Assembly (NCBI GenBank): GCA_002118135.1
Contig: BDIU01000413.1
Coordinates: 18,822 to 82,821, forward strand
Length of the DNA: 64,000 bases
Source: Trebouxia sp. TZW2008
Taxonomy: Eukaryota; Chlorophyta; Trebouxiophyceae; Trebouxiales; Trebouxiaceae
Direction: 5' to 3'
Part shown: piece after piece, positions 1 to 10,183 of the stretch
Numbering within the stretch: position 1 is the stretch's first letter
How the letters are laid out: every line of letters starts with the position of its first letter
Translations under genes and position numbers: made by a program
Notes under the pieces: model-generated
Told to the model about the DNA's origin: nothing
Databases searched by the model: none
The model's input: the letters and a program-made list of their open reading frames with translations, nothing else

Positions 1-1433
1 GACCATGTGTAAGGTGCAAATACAGTGTGGGTACCTCAGTAAGGAAAGCTGAATACAGGCAACCTTGCAGCATTAGCGCCAGGCCAACATGTGGTCTATA
101 CAAGCAGCCATTGCACAACCCAACAGACAAACATTGGAGCAAGTGTAGACTTGGCATTGCTGCTGAATGCAAAGCATTGAGCCTCAAACGCTGTTCTGTG
201 ACTTCTTAAAGACAAAGCTGATGCAATGCCTGCTCACCGCAACACAGTGCAGCAAGGTAGTTGCTCTCTTGCGGTCAGCTGCCTTCACAGAATTTGACCG
301 AGCAGCTGCCATGAGCTTGCTGTTGGCTTCGGCATGACTTGCAATGTCATCAAGCGCAGCGTTCACTATCTCAATGGTCAGCCTGCCACGCATGTAGCTG
401 GACACAGATGCCAGCTCTGCCTGTGACACGTACCTGAAGAGCAAGCAACATTGTTGTCATGCATACAGTTGACAACAACAATAACAATACCAAGAAAGTG
501 CACGTTCTAGCATACATTGTGAGGTGTTTGTGGACCATGTCCTGTGTTGACGGGCTTCTATTGAGTGTCATGGTATCTGCATCTGATGTTTAACTGTTGA
601 AAACCATACTGACAAACAATGTCATTCCAGGTCTGTTTATTAGGACAATCAACATGCTGTGCCCGTTCTCAGCTGAAGTGCAGGGCTTTGAATGACACAT
701 TAGAATAACTTCATGCCATGCAGTCGCTATTGCCACCAGAGGCCAGGTATTCTTGTTGTGACGTAAACCAGTCAATCCAAAAAAGTGCAGCCAGATTGCC
801 AGTGACGAGACAGTTGCAATACAAGCATGGACAGCAAACCTGCGAGGCGCTTTCGGTCGCTTCTTTTTGTCTCCGGCTGCCTGCTTGACAGCTGCTGGCT
901 GATCTACATTGCTTGTGTTGGTGTTTTCTGCACCATCAGGAATGGCTTCTGGCTCCCTATGCACTGCTGCTGATTCCTGTGCAGTCTGCTGTGCAGCCTG
1001 TGGCTTGGCAGGGGCTGCTTCAGGCAAGCGTGCCGGCAGATGTGTGCTGATGTATTGTAGCTGCTCCCGCTGCAAAGAGCAAGCGCTGATCAGCGCCTTT
1101 GCTTTCACAACAGCCTGCTTCTCCTGAGTGATGAAGCGCTGTATATCCCTCAGCTTCTGCTCTATAGCTGATACACTAGCGTCCAGGGCGGTGAGCTCCT
1201 GACTGCTGCTGCCTTTGGAAGCACCTGCTGGTGCAACAATCTGTTGCACGTGAACTCCATGTATTCAGTGTGTTTGAACCATGCAGGCGCTAGCAGTGAT
1301 CAGCTTGATCACACCATTGCGGCCTGGTGCGGCACTCACTGTCTACACGCAGCAAGGTCAGTTCTTGCAGCTCCTGAATTTTGGCAGCGAAAGCTTTGGC
1401 GACGCCGTCCAGCCCTTGTTGTGCTACGAACAT
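1..1433 (-). CDS. SKA1: SKA1-like spindle and kinetochore-associated protein (partial, 3' end off window)
   Basis: Three exons read on the minus strand: 1433-1340, 1227-840 and 433-238; later exons lie beyond position 1. Exon 1 starts at ATG 1433 and gives a short helix (LDGVAKAFAAKIQELQEL). Exon 2 continues a coiled coil (TALDASVSAIEQKLRDIQ, then LQYISTHLPARLPE) and a Lys/Pro linker KKKRPKAPRR. Exon 3 opens the C-terminal microtubule-binding winged helix with YVSQAELASVSSYMRGRLTI. This matches the architecture of plant SKA1 homologues: N-terminal coiled coil for SKA complex assembly, linker, then a microtubule-binding domain. The family couples kinetochores to dynamic microtubules in mitosis. 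Splice phases agree across both junctions (CAC|GTGAGTG-type donor after exon 1, CGCAG|GTTTGC after exon 2). The C-terminal third of the domain is missing from the window. Assignment rests on remembered family sequence; the exon 2 start is ambiguous by a few bases (CAGCAG acceptor). Confidence 0.85.
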
Positions 1434-1882
1434 CGCAAGTCAGATCGTCAAGCTGCGAGCAAGCTGAACCTGAGGCAAAGCGACACAACATCACAAAGAC
1501 GCATGCCACTTGTCGGAACCAAGCGTGATGCGAAGCAGAGCGCCTGCAGCAACGTCGTTGAACGTTCTTGCCCCAAGTGCTTGGCTTAGAGTGACAACAG
1601 CACTTGAACGAGGATGAACGAACTGAACAAAAGTGAATTGGTCTCGTAGCGTTCACATCACTGGGGACCCCTGCATGTGGCGCACTCAAGGTTCTTGCTT
1701 CGCATGCATCAAACGTCGTGTGCATTGCATATGCGCATGCAGCACATCCGGGACAGAAAAGCGGTGTTGCTGAGCGCATGCCGGCATGCCTCGGCAGATC
1801 AGCTCTGACCTACCCTCAGCCCAGGCGTTGCTGTCGCCGTGTGATATCACCAAGGGCATCAAAAGCTGCGGGGGCTAGTGTC
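1434..1882. promoter_or_regulatory. Divergent intergenic region between SKA1-like and C2orf69-like genes
   Basis: About 450 bp separate the two start codons, which face away from each other, so both promoters and 5' leaders must lie here. The frame upstream of ATG 1883 stays open back to about 1718, so a longer N-terminus for the right-hand gene is possible. I see no TATA box or other specific motif I would defend. Confidence 0.5.
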
Positions 1883-3878
1883 ATGCTGCAAGTCCTGAAG
1901 GGAACCTTTGGGGCTAACAAAACATACTGGGTGAAGCGACCTGCTGCAAAGGTATTATTGCTGTCTTGCTGGTACTTGCAGCCATTGCACACATGACGGC
2001 TTCTGATGCTTTCGCCTCCTGTTTTGCACAGGGCGTCGTGCTCTTTTTTCCGGGTGATCAAATTGAGCATGCCTCTGCTCCAGAGATCAGAAGGTTGCAA
2101 GATCCAAAGACGCAAGCAGAGCTTATGGCAAGCAAGTTTCCAGATTGCTCAAGCATTGTGTAAGCTTCACATGCTGTTATGTGATAGCAGGGCAACATTT
2201 GACCTTTCCCGCATTAATGCAGCGTCATGCCATCACGTCTGGAAGGCAGTTTTGCATGTTTCGACCATTTTCTGAACAAAGTGACAAGGTCTGGGGAGCC
2301 TCTTGGATATCAGGGAAGCTCATACAAGGTAGCTGAGTTGAACAGATCTTCAGAACCTGCATTACTAACTGTTGTTCACCAATCAGGCTGCCATGAAGTA
2401 GCAGATGGCAAATAGACAAGAGCAAGTTGCATGCTGCATCAGTGCCACTTGATGAAAGAAAACAGTGTTCATGAACTGAAAATTTCATTGCCTGCATGAG
2501 CTGCAATGACATTAGAGTCATGCAGTGTGCTGGCCCTGACGTGCAGCACTTCATTTGCAGGCTTCTTTGCAGATCACATCGTTGTTGCAAGCAAGTCAAG
2601 CTGCTGAGCGCAAAGACCTTGTCTATCACCTGGTTGGCTTCAGCAAAGGTATGCTCAGGCCTGAGTTGCATCTCAACCCACTTGCATGTCATTCTGCACC
2701 TCATGCACAGCTTAGTGCCCATGTAAGCTGAAACGGAATTTGTGTTGTATCCAGGGGGGGTGGTCCTGAATCAGGTAGTTTGACACCCGGCACTTGAAGC
2801 AATGCTTGCCTTGTGTCAGACAGCCTCATATGACATTCTGGACCAACAACTCATAAATTGCTTATGCGGCATCAGGTTCTGAGTGAGATGGCAGCATGCC
2901 AGGAGCAGTCAGATGCTGTCTCTTCTGAGGCTATACACTTTTTACAGGTCAGCTAGGCAGGGTGCACGTGCAGCATTCCTGAGGCCGCATTTGTAATTAC
3001 ATACATGGGCATAGCCTTGATATACACAATCTGAAAGTGCTGTTTTGGCAAGCTCCAGCTGCTACAGCTCTCACACAAGTGCTGCAGGAACATGGACAGT
3101 ACAAGGCGTTTGTGTATGCATCTGACTTTGACCTGTGTAGAATGTTGCAGAGGTTCATTATCTCGATGTTGGGCTCAATTGTCGTGGCGCCTACTTGACT
3201 GACCCTCGGATTGTACAGTCCTTGAGTCAAGCTGCTGCTGAGCGCTGCCCAGCCTTCAGCATACATCTGCATGGGACACCAAGGCAATGGGGTGAGCAGC
3301 ATGTTGACAGGCAGTGCATTGCTTATTGCTGTTGCTTATTGATATTGCTTATTGCCAATGCTTGTCATATCCCTTTGTTCGTCTTCAGTCATTAAAGTCA
3401 GCATTGGTGAGTGGAGAGATCACGACTGAGGGACACGTCAGCGTTCCACTGCACATGGCGCAACATTGCTTGTCACAATGTACAATGAAAGATGGCTTGT
3501 CATAGTTTGCAGCTATGGCAGTGCAAGCTGCAGCAGGTGCATTGCCTGAAGCTGTTTGCTGTAGATGCTCTACACTGTCAGCATCATAATGATTGTGTAG
3601 AGCATAGTGTCATACCTAGAGTCATGCCTTGTTGGAGGTAGTAGCCTGCAGACATCTGGAAGTCCATGTTTCGGCTGTGCACATGGGAATCAGTGGGTAT
3701 GGCATGTTGTGATGCAGATGATAAAAGGCGGCCGTGGGTTAGGCAGGAGAAAGAGCGGTTCAAAGCACTACTGCTCAATCAGGACTTGCCAGTGCACGAG
3801 CACAAGTATTTTGATGGGGAAGAGCCAACTCTGTTGATGCACTTTGAGGCCATCGAGTCAATGCAGCGTTCTGCTTAA
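1883..3878 (+). CDS. C2orf69: C2orf69 / UPF0565 family protein (alpha/beta-hydrolase-like)
   Basis: Eight exons: 1883-1951, 2032-2159, 2223-2328, 2573-2648 (or from 2561), 2755-2774, 2876-2947, 3153-3291 and 3718-3878; all phases agree, giving about 256-260 residues. The start GVVLFFPGDQIEHA, the stretch SIVVVMPSRLEGSFACFDHF, the nucleophile-elbow-like VGFSKGGVVLNQ and YLDVGLNCRGAYLTDP follow the order seen in animal C2orf69 proteins, which carry an FFPGD motif and a GFSKG serine elbow. In humans the protein is mitochondrial and its loss causes a mitochondrial disease; the biochemical activity is unsettled. Here the leader is short; an open frame back to 1718 could supply a targeting sequence. 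The C-terminal exon (DDKRRPWVRQEKERF, ending ESMQRSA) matches the family's end. A TGTAA, a poly(A) signal used by many green algae, occurs at 4094, about 215 bp after the stop. Confidence 0.85.
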
Positions 3879-6098
3879 ATTTGCATGCAAAATTATCTGC
3901 TGTTGACCATCTTGAGGAGTACTTACAGTGACAAGCAGATGGAAGAAATTGCAGTACATGCATCTCATGCAATGCATTGCCAAATGAGCTACAGCGGCAA
4001 ATTGGTTGTTCAGTAAGGAGAGTTTGCTTGCTTGCAATCGCTAGGACGTTGCAGCCAAGCAGGCGTCAGTGGTGTCCGCAAAGCCGAAGAAGCTGTAACG
4101 GCACCGGGCAACGATGACAAACATGTTACAAATGACGAAATACAAATTACAAGCGTAACGGTCGAGGTAGGGATGCTGTCCTTTCTGACCCCTTCTGTCG
4201 CTTAGCTGTCAAGACTTGCTGCACAGCATCTGGCAAGCGCCGATCGGTCGTCATCGCGTCTTTCAGTGTTCCTGGCTCAACATCTCGACAAGCACCCGGC
4301 ATCTGCACTGACACTGCTGGTGAGATCCTTGCTGTAGATGCTACCTTGTCTCTGCGTTCAGCAACCGTCATTCCTCTGGCGCACAGCTTGCCATTCGAGA
4401 AGGCAGATGAACGTGCCGTACTCGTTTCTACTCGGCATCGCTTGATGTCGTGCTATCATGTTTTGTAAGATACCCTCGTCTGGCGGCACCTGTGGTTGCA
4501 GTACACTCGTTGTTGCCTTGCGTACAGTCGTAGCACTCCAAAACTTCACATCATGTGCTACATGCAGGCATTCAATAGTGCACCCCTGCAGCGGCTCAGA
4601 TCTGTCATCTTGCCTGCCAGATCCGCTCTCGTTTATCATGTCAGCAGACTCGTCAGCACGACCCATCATGTGGAATCCACAGGCGGCAACGCTGAGCAAC
4701 GAGCCCTTTTCAGATCCCTTCTTGCAGCTTCTGTCAATGTCACCCACAAATACGAAGCTCCTGGCACAAAGCTGTAGTGCAAAGTCCGCTTCCAGCAGCA
4801 CTGCAGCAGCTTCCTGGCCAGTCAACCCAGCGCATACTGCTGACGGCAAAGCCAAGCAAGAGTTTGTGCCACAGCAGCAAACCGTTGGCTTTGAAGGGCC
4901 AAGGTAAAAGCATAATTGATGCAGTTGCTTCAAGCAGTTAAAGCAAGATGCATACCTGCAATCTGCAGATCAGCAAGCTGCACGCCAACTAGCAATCTGT
5001 TGTTGCAGGGAGCCAGCTCAGGGCGCTACAGACAGCGTCACCCCTGCAGGCACGTAAACAGCAACTCATGTGCCTGCAGGCGCTGTGCTGTCATGTTGAC
5101 GCTGCCCATGAGAGCATCAGCTTTCAGCGCACAGTTGTGACCATATGCATGTGGTCGGATGCTGCTAAGTTGCGATGGTCTTCAGAAGATTGTATCATAA
5201 GTTGCAGTCAGTAGTTAGTGTGGATGTTCAGAGTAGTCAAAGCATTAGCATGCAAAGGTATGAGCATTGCAAGGCAGCTAGAGGCCTTGCTTCTAATGGC
5301 ATAGAGGCGAGTTGTGTGTGCACCACTCTAAGGGAGTTGGGAGCTTGGGGCTCTATGAACACATTCCCCAAGGCAACTTAGTTCGCTCATGACCTTTGTA
5401 TCCCTATGAGATGCCATGCAGACATCTTTGGCATGCATCCTTTTCTCTCAAGGCATACTTGGACATCATTGGCAGCATTCAAACGCTTGCCTAGCTGATT
5501 ATAAGCAGTGATCATGTAAGGTCATGACCATAGGGTTTTGGTTACAACTACAGATGTCGAGTCTTCCATGTATCTGCATACATAGCTGGCAACCATGCAC
5601 GTTTTTGAGAATTTGCTGATGACATTGTTCCTGTCTGACAAGTTTCTGATCATGTTTCGAGTGACAACAAAACTCCTGCAAGGATCCTGAACTATGACAG
5701 TTTGATACACTCTATATTAGTGCACAAGAAACAGCTGTTTGGCATGCCAATGCACATGCGCATTCAATCAAGATGCACTGCTGCTCGTAGTATCAGCCAA
5801 GATGTCACAGAATCTGAGCCAGAGGTCGAGAGTCACCAGTACGATACAGTACAGTCAATAACTGATGATAGTCAACACGGTTACACAAGCATTGTCAGAA
5901 TACCTGGGAAGATCACTTGCTGTTGTTGCTGCGATCGATTCCGTGTGATATTGGATTGCTTTGTGCAGCATTTGCTGGGCGAAATCTGGGAGGGCAAGCG
6001 CTATTTAGATTCCAAGTGGGCCGATCAGTCATAAGAAGCCTGCATAACGTAATTACTGACTGACCTTACTCCAGGAGTATTTCCGAGCGCATTAGCCC
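3879..6098. other. Mostly unassigned 2.2-kb region with weak open frames
   Basis: It contains the 3' flank of the C2orf69-like gene, then open frames on the minus strand at 4147-4930 (described separately) and a plus-strand frame from ATG 5735 to 6034. That frame has an acidic segment (TESEPEVESHQYDTV) and a Cys run (CCCCC) followed by RFRVILDCFVQHLLGEIW. I recognise none of them. Between 5140 and 5700 I see no exon I would support. The last 60 bp before 6099 hold the promoter or leader of the pirin-like gene. Confidence 0.35.
4147..4933 (-). CDS. Unrecognised candidate gene (two overlapping open frames)
   Basis: A 191-codon frame runs from 4933 to 4358 on the minus strand without introns. 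It overlaps a second minus-strand frame, open from about 4450 to 4147, that ends in a basic tail (DAVQQVLTAKRQKGSERT). The first frame includes VLLEADFALQLCARSFVFVG and a polar, acidic middle. An upstream piece around 5020-4962 ends at a good donor (ATTGCAG|GTATGC) and could be an earlier exon. I could not splice these into one protein or match them to a family. The plus strand is also open over 4458-4907, so strand is uncertain. It may be a real lineage-specific gene or chance open sequence. Confidence 0.25.
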
Positions 6099-7743
6099 AT
6101 GCGCGGGCCATCTACAGCGCTAGTTGTGTGCGCTCTGCTTGCGCTCGGTCTCTGTTGGTCTGCGCTTGACATGCGCTTGCTGTCGCGGCTTACATCCAGC
6201 GCAACTGTCCCCCATCGATCACTGCAGCCTACCGACGCAAAATCCAGAATGGGCAGTCTTCGCAAGATTCCGCACGGTGTTTACTTCGACTCTTGCTGAG
6301 TTTTGCGAGCAATCGGCCAATTTTCTGCCCGCGTCACAGTACCAGAGCATTTGCTCGTAGCGTTGACGACTCATGCTTGTTATCGCAGATTCGCTGCACG
6401 TAAGCAAGCCCACCTGGTGGCTGGAGTCTAGATTCCACTTCTCATTCGCAGACTATTACGATCCTGCACGTTCCAATTTTGGCGCGTTGCGGGTTGTCAA
6501 TGATGACCTTGTAAAGGGCAAGGCTGGTTTTGGGTAAGCATCTTTTTCGAGCAAAAGTTCCCAGCACTCCAAAGCAAGTTTTGTCTATCGTTTGCTTGGC
6601 ATACTTCTGCTAAGTCTTGTACATGACTTGAACAAGTTCAATGCCTCACGTAGTGCCCAATGTTGCTGTATGCAGGACACACCCGCACCGTGATGCAGAA
6701 ATCTTTTCTTACATTGTTGATGGACATTTGAGTCACAAAGACAGCATGGGCAACAGTGAAGCTTTGCCGCGGGGATGCGTGCAGTACCTGTCTGCTGGCA
6801 CAGGCATCACTCATTCGGTATGTATGTATAACAACCCTTGTGCATGCACAGTACTTTGTTTTCTGTCCAACTCTGCAGCAAGTTGTTGCAATGCTGCATC
6901 AGAGACTGCATGATCATGAACAGCAGTTGTGCTAGCAAGTGCATGTGCTTATTGTTAGGCTCATCAAAGTAAAGTGGCTGCCCACCAGAAAATGGGTGAC
7001 AAAGATGAGCTGGAGATTGCATGAGCTTCTCATTAGGCTCATTGTAAAGCACTGCTTGTCCACAGGAACTGAATGAGAAGGATGAGCGAACAAGATTTCT
7101 GCAAATATGGATGACGCCTGACAGGCGAGGTCACAAACCTCAGTATGGCAGTACCAAATACAGCAAATCAGACAGGCATAACAAGCTATTGCAGATACTT
7201 GGAGGCACAGGGAGCATGCCTGCCTGGGAAACAGCGTCATCTGGAGCAGGCATTCAGCTACATCAGGTGTGTACAGGGTTTTGGTAAGATGACATGTCGT
7301 GGATGTGGTTGGTATGCTCCACATGCCAGAACAGTGTATGTTGTGAGCAGCGTTACCAAACCGCGCAGCTCCCCCTATATGCACATTTGCTGTTTGCACA
7401 GTAGCGCATAGTGACTACAATGCGAAGATGCAGGATGAGCCTAGGCCAGCAGTGTTGAGCTGTTGTTGATTCACAAATGACTGAAGCATTTGTGGTGTGT
7501 GTGCAGGACGCCAATGTGTTTGTATCAGAGGCAGATGCAGGAGTCTCTCAGCAGATTCAGCTGGGGCAGAAACGACAAGCCTATCTTGTATGCATTGAGG
7601 GAGATGTTTCAGTGAACCAAGTTGAGTTGTCCACGCGTGATGCCATAGCAATGGTTGCAGACGGGGCCAGCGAGTTTCCAGTTCAACTGACAGCAGGGCC
7701 TCAAGGATGTCATTTCCTCATCATTGAAATGCAAAAGGTCTGA
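6099..7743 (+). CDS. Pirin-like bicupin protein (YhhW/quercetinase type)
   Basis: Five exons: 6099-6276, 6389-6533, 6676-6817, 7066-7266 and 7507-7743; 300 residues, phases agree. Residues 1-59 hold a hydrophobic segment (ALVVCALLALGLCWSAL), so a signal anchor or targeting peptide is likely. The pirin domain follows: WWLESRFHFSFADYYDPARS, then the iron-binding cupin stretch GTHPHRDAEIFSYIVDGHLS with SAGTGITHS, FLQIWMTPDRRG, and a degenerate second cupin (DANVFVSEAD to the stop). His-x-His and the following Glu of the metal site are present. Bacterial YhhW binds a metal and shows quercetin 2,3-dioxygenase activity; plant pirins are also linked to G-protein signalling. Which applies here is not decidable. 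The intron at 6818-7065 contains a near-duplicate of its own 3' end. A TGTAA lies at 8173. Confidence 0.9.
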
Positions 7744-8677
7744 GGCTTTTGCCATCAGATGACAAAGATTCTGGCTGCTTGGCTTGCGTCTGTGTATTAT
7801 ATCCATTTTGGGCCTTGTGAATCTGTTTACGTGCGTTAGGTATTCATTGCCGTTACTGTTCGAGTAGCGACTCTGAGAGTGGCTTTTAACGATGGGCCGT
7901 TATAGTACAATGTACAATTTACTAGTACAATTCGCGCTGGACACACTATCATAGCATGCACTTGCTGACATTGATGATGCGCATGCATATGATCGGAGAT
8001 GCAGACAATTGTTGCACTGTCAAGATGCAGCTGTGCAAATGATTCAATGTGCAGCATTGATTCACACCAGGATTTGCACAGACCGTTGAGGTTGCATGCT
8101 TGATGAGTCATGATGGCCTGATGGTCTGAAATCAGGTCACCAACAGAGAAGTGTTGCTTCAACCAAGATCAGTGTAACAAGCTGCTGTACACAGCAGAAC
8201 TGACAAAGCTTTGACATCAACAAGGCTCGCAATCGGCAGGAAATTGCGTAAGGAAAGTTGTATACTCCTTTGAAGCAGACAAAGAGCAGTCAGAACATCA
8301 ACATTGATTGTCAGGATAGCTGCAACAGCAAGGCGTGCATGACATCATCAGGGTGTGCCCAATGTGTGCATGAATCCAATCATTTCCTTTTGACCAGTGT
8401 GTTGCATCCACTACAGAGTGTGCAGCTCCAGAAACTAAGCTTTCAAGCAATGCTAGGATACAGAGGGCATGCTGTAACTGCCGCGGTGGTTGATAGGTCT
8501 GACAATGTCCAGCGCACAACCCTGAGTCCAGTGCCTCTTGAGCTACCTGCTGACTGGCCTGTAGAGCACATACAGCGTGACTGAAAAGCTTTCGACCAGA
8601 ATATGCCATTTCAACTTTGTTTTCAGATTTTGTTGGATGCAAACGTCAGGTGCAACATCAACTTCAGCGCCAAATTG

Positions 8678-8792
8678 ACAAGGCTAGAAACAAGCACCAT
8701 CTTGACAATGCCAGAGCCAAGCACTAACTTGACAGACATGGAAACAAGCACCAACTTGACAAAATCAGAACCAAGCTCAGACTTGCCTGGCG
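8678..8792 (+). repeat. Degenerate 36-39-bp minisatellite, possibly coding
   Basis: Three imperfect units each carry an 'acaagcacca(t/a)cttgaca' half followed by a 'ccagagccaagcac' half. In one plus-strand frame they read LETSTILT / PEPSTNLT / METSTNLT / SEPSSDL, a Ser/Thr-rich repeat followed by a stop at 8797. Whether it is translated is unknown. Confidence 0.55.
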
Positions 8793-9519
8793 AATAACAC
8801 ATGTGGGCGCCTTCTGAAGCTGGATGCAGCCTGGGAGCTGCACATCGTAGCCAGCACCTGCAGACAACAAAAGCTTCAAGAGATGGTCACAAGGTGGGAG
8901 GGAAGGTAGACAAAGCACCATTGAGCAAAGCGCAGCAGGCTGCAGTTCCCAATTGCATCCTAAAACTGACCTGTTCAGCAGCACAGCAGCAAGCAGACTT
9001 GAAATGGGCAAGCGTGAAATCTTGACTGGGCTAAAGGCCTGCAGCGCTTGCGGTTACAAATGTCACTTGCGCACTGTTCGACGCCCCTTGCGCACTGACT
9101 GTTGCCCCTTCCTCAAAAGAAGCTACTCACCTGAAATGCGTCCTGTTTTGCTTGCTGTCTTGACTTGCTTGCTGTGCAAAATCCTGTAGGCAGGAATGCA
9201 CACAACTCTGACCACAGTGTAAGCACCTACTCCATTTCGCACAATAGCGAGAATCAGCGCATAGCCAATACCTGCAAATACCTTTTTGCATACAGGCTTG
9301 GCTTCCCAGAAGGAGCGCCTTGACACTCATTGTCCATCCGCAGAAAGAGCACAGGTTTTCTTTGAGGCAATTAGCAGCCAGACAAAAACAACAACTTACA
9401 TTGCACTCACCTACCTGAGCTAGTCTGAGTAGTACTGCTACTCAAAGCTGTTCTTTGGTGCAACCTTTTTGCACCACGGCCGACAAATCAACCGACCTTG
9501 TTTCAATATGTGCACAATG

Positions 9520-9870
9520 AAAAAGGGCTTCCGCCGACCTTATCCCGCAAAGCTCGCCATAAATGGCTGGCTCATGGCCTTACTGCACCGGACCAGTCAA
9601 AGGCATAACACCCTTGCAGTGGCCGCACGCATTCAGCAGTACCAGGGCAGGGTGTCGTATCCGAGGCTTCCACCCAGCAAGCTTGACGCACACGACCGGA
9701 AGCATAGCAAATAAGCTCAGTGGCTGGTTTCGACCTCCGCCGACCTTATTCCGCAAAGCTCGCCGAAAATCGGCTGCTGATGGCCCTACTGAACCGGACC
9801 AGTCGAATGCATGACGCCTTCGCAGTGGCCGCACGCATTCAGCAGTGCCAGGGCAGGGTTGGCCTACACC
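9520..9870 (+). repeat. Tandem duplication, two copies about 195 bp apart, same frame open in both
   Basis: About 130 bp starting at the sequence 'cgccgacctta' (9532) recur at about 9735 with roughly 85% identity by eye. In both copies one plus-strand frame is open and reads RRPY(P/S)AKLA, then LMALL(H/N)RTS, then AVAARIQQ(Y/C)QGRV. Many differences change the amino acid, so constraint on this frame is not proven. No known family recognised. Confidence 0.7.
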
Positions 9871-10183
9871 TTACTGCTGCAAAACACACGCGCTGCTTGC
9901 AACCTAAAGTCACCCATACAATAGCGAAGCCATATGCAAACTTGGGCTAGAAGCAAGCAACACCGGTCGAGCGGCCGTGTAGAGAAAGGTAGCTCCTGTG
10001 CCTTACAGTGCTGGCTTCTAACACCTTTCTCAAATGACCCCTGGCCGGGTCCCCATATTTAGTATCATTGTGACTCATGCAGCGTCCTTGATGGTGTCAA
10101 GCGCTCTGAAACCAAGTCCACGACACATTGTTGCCACCAGTTCTTGCGGGGCCTGCGACCCAAGCCCCGAACTAGCACGTATC

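Larger units (their letters stand above)
7744..10183. other. Unassigned 2.4-kb region with candidate exons and repeats
   Basis: The first 500 bp are the 3' flank of the pirin-like gene. A plus-strand frame ending at a TGA at 8584 reads FQAMLGYRGHAVTAAVVDRS and later LSPVPLELPADWPVEHIQRD; it follows a plausible acceptor at about 8424 and looks like a terminal exon of an unrecognised gene. Further plus-strand frames occur at 8603-8797 (repeat-coded, listed separately) and 8801-9189. A 195-bp tandem duplication lies at 9520-9870. No family assignment was possible. Confidence 0.3.
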
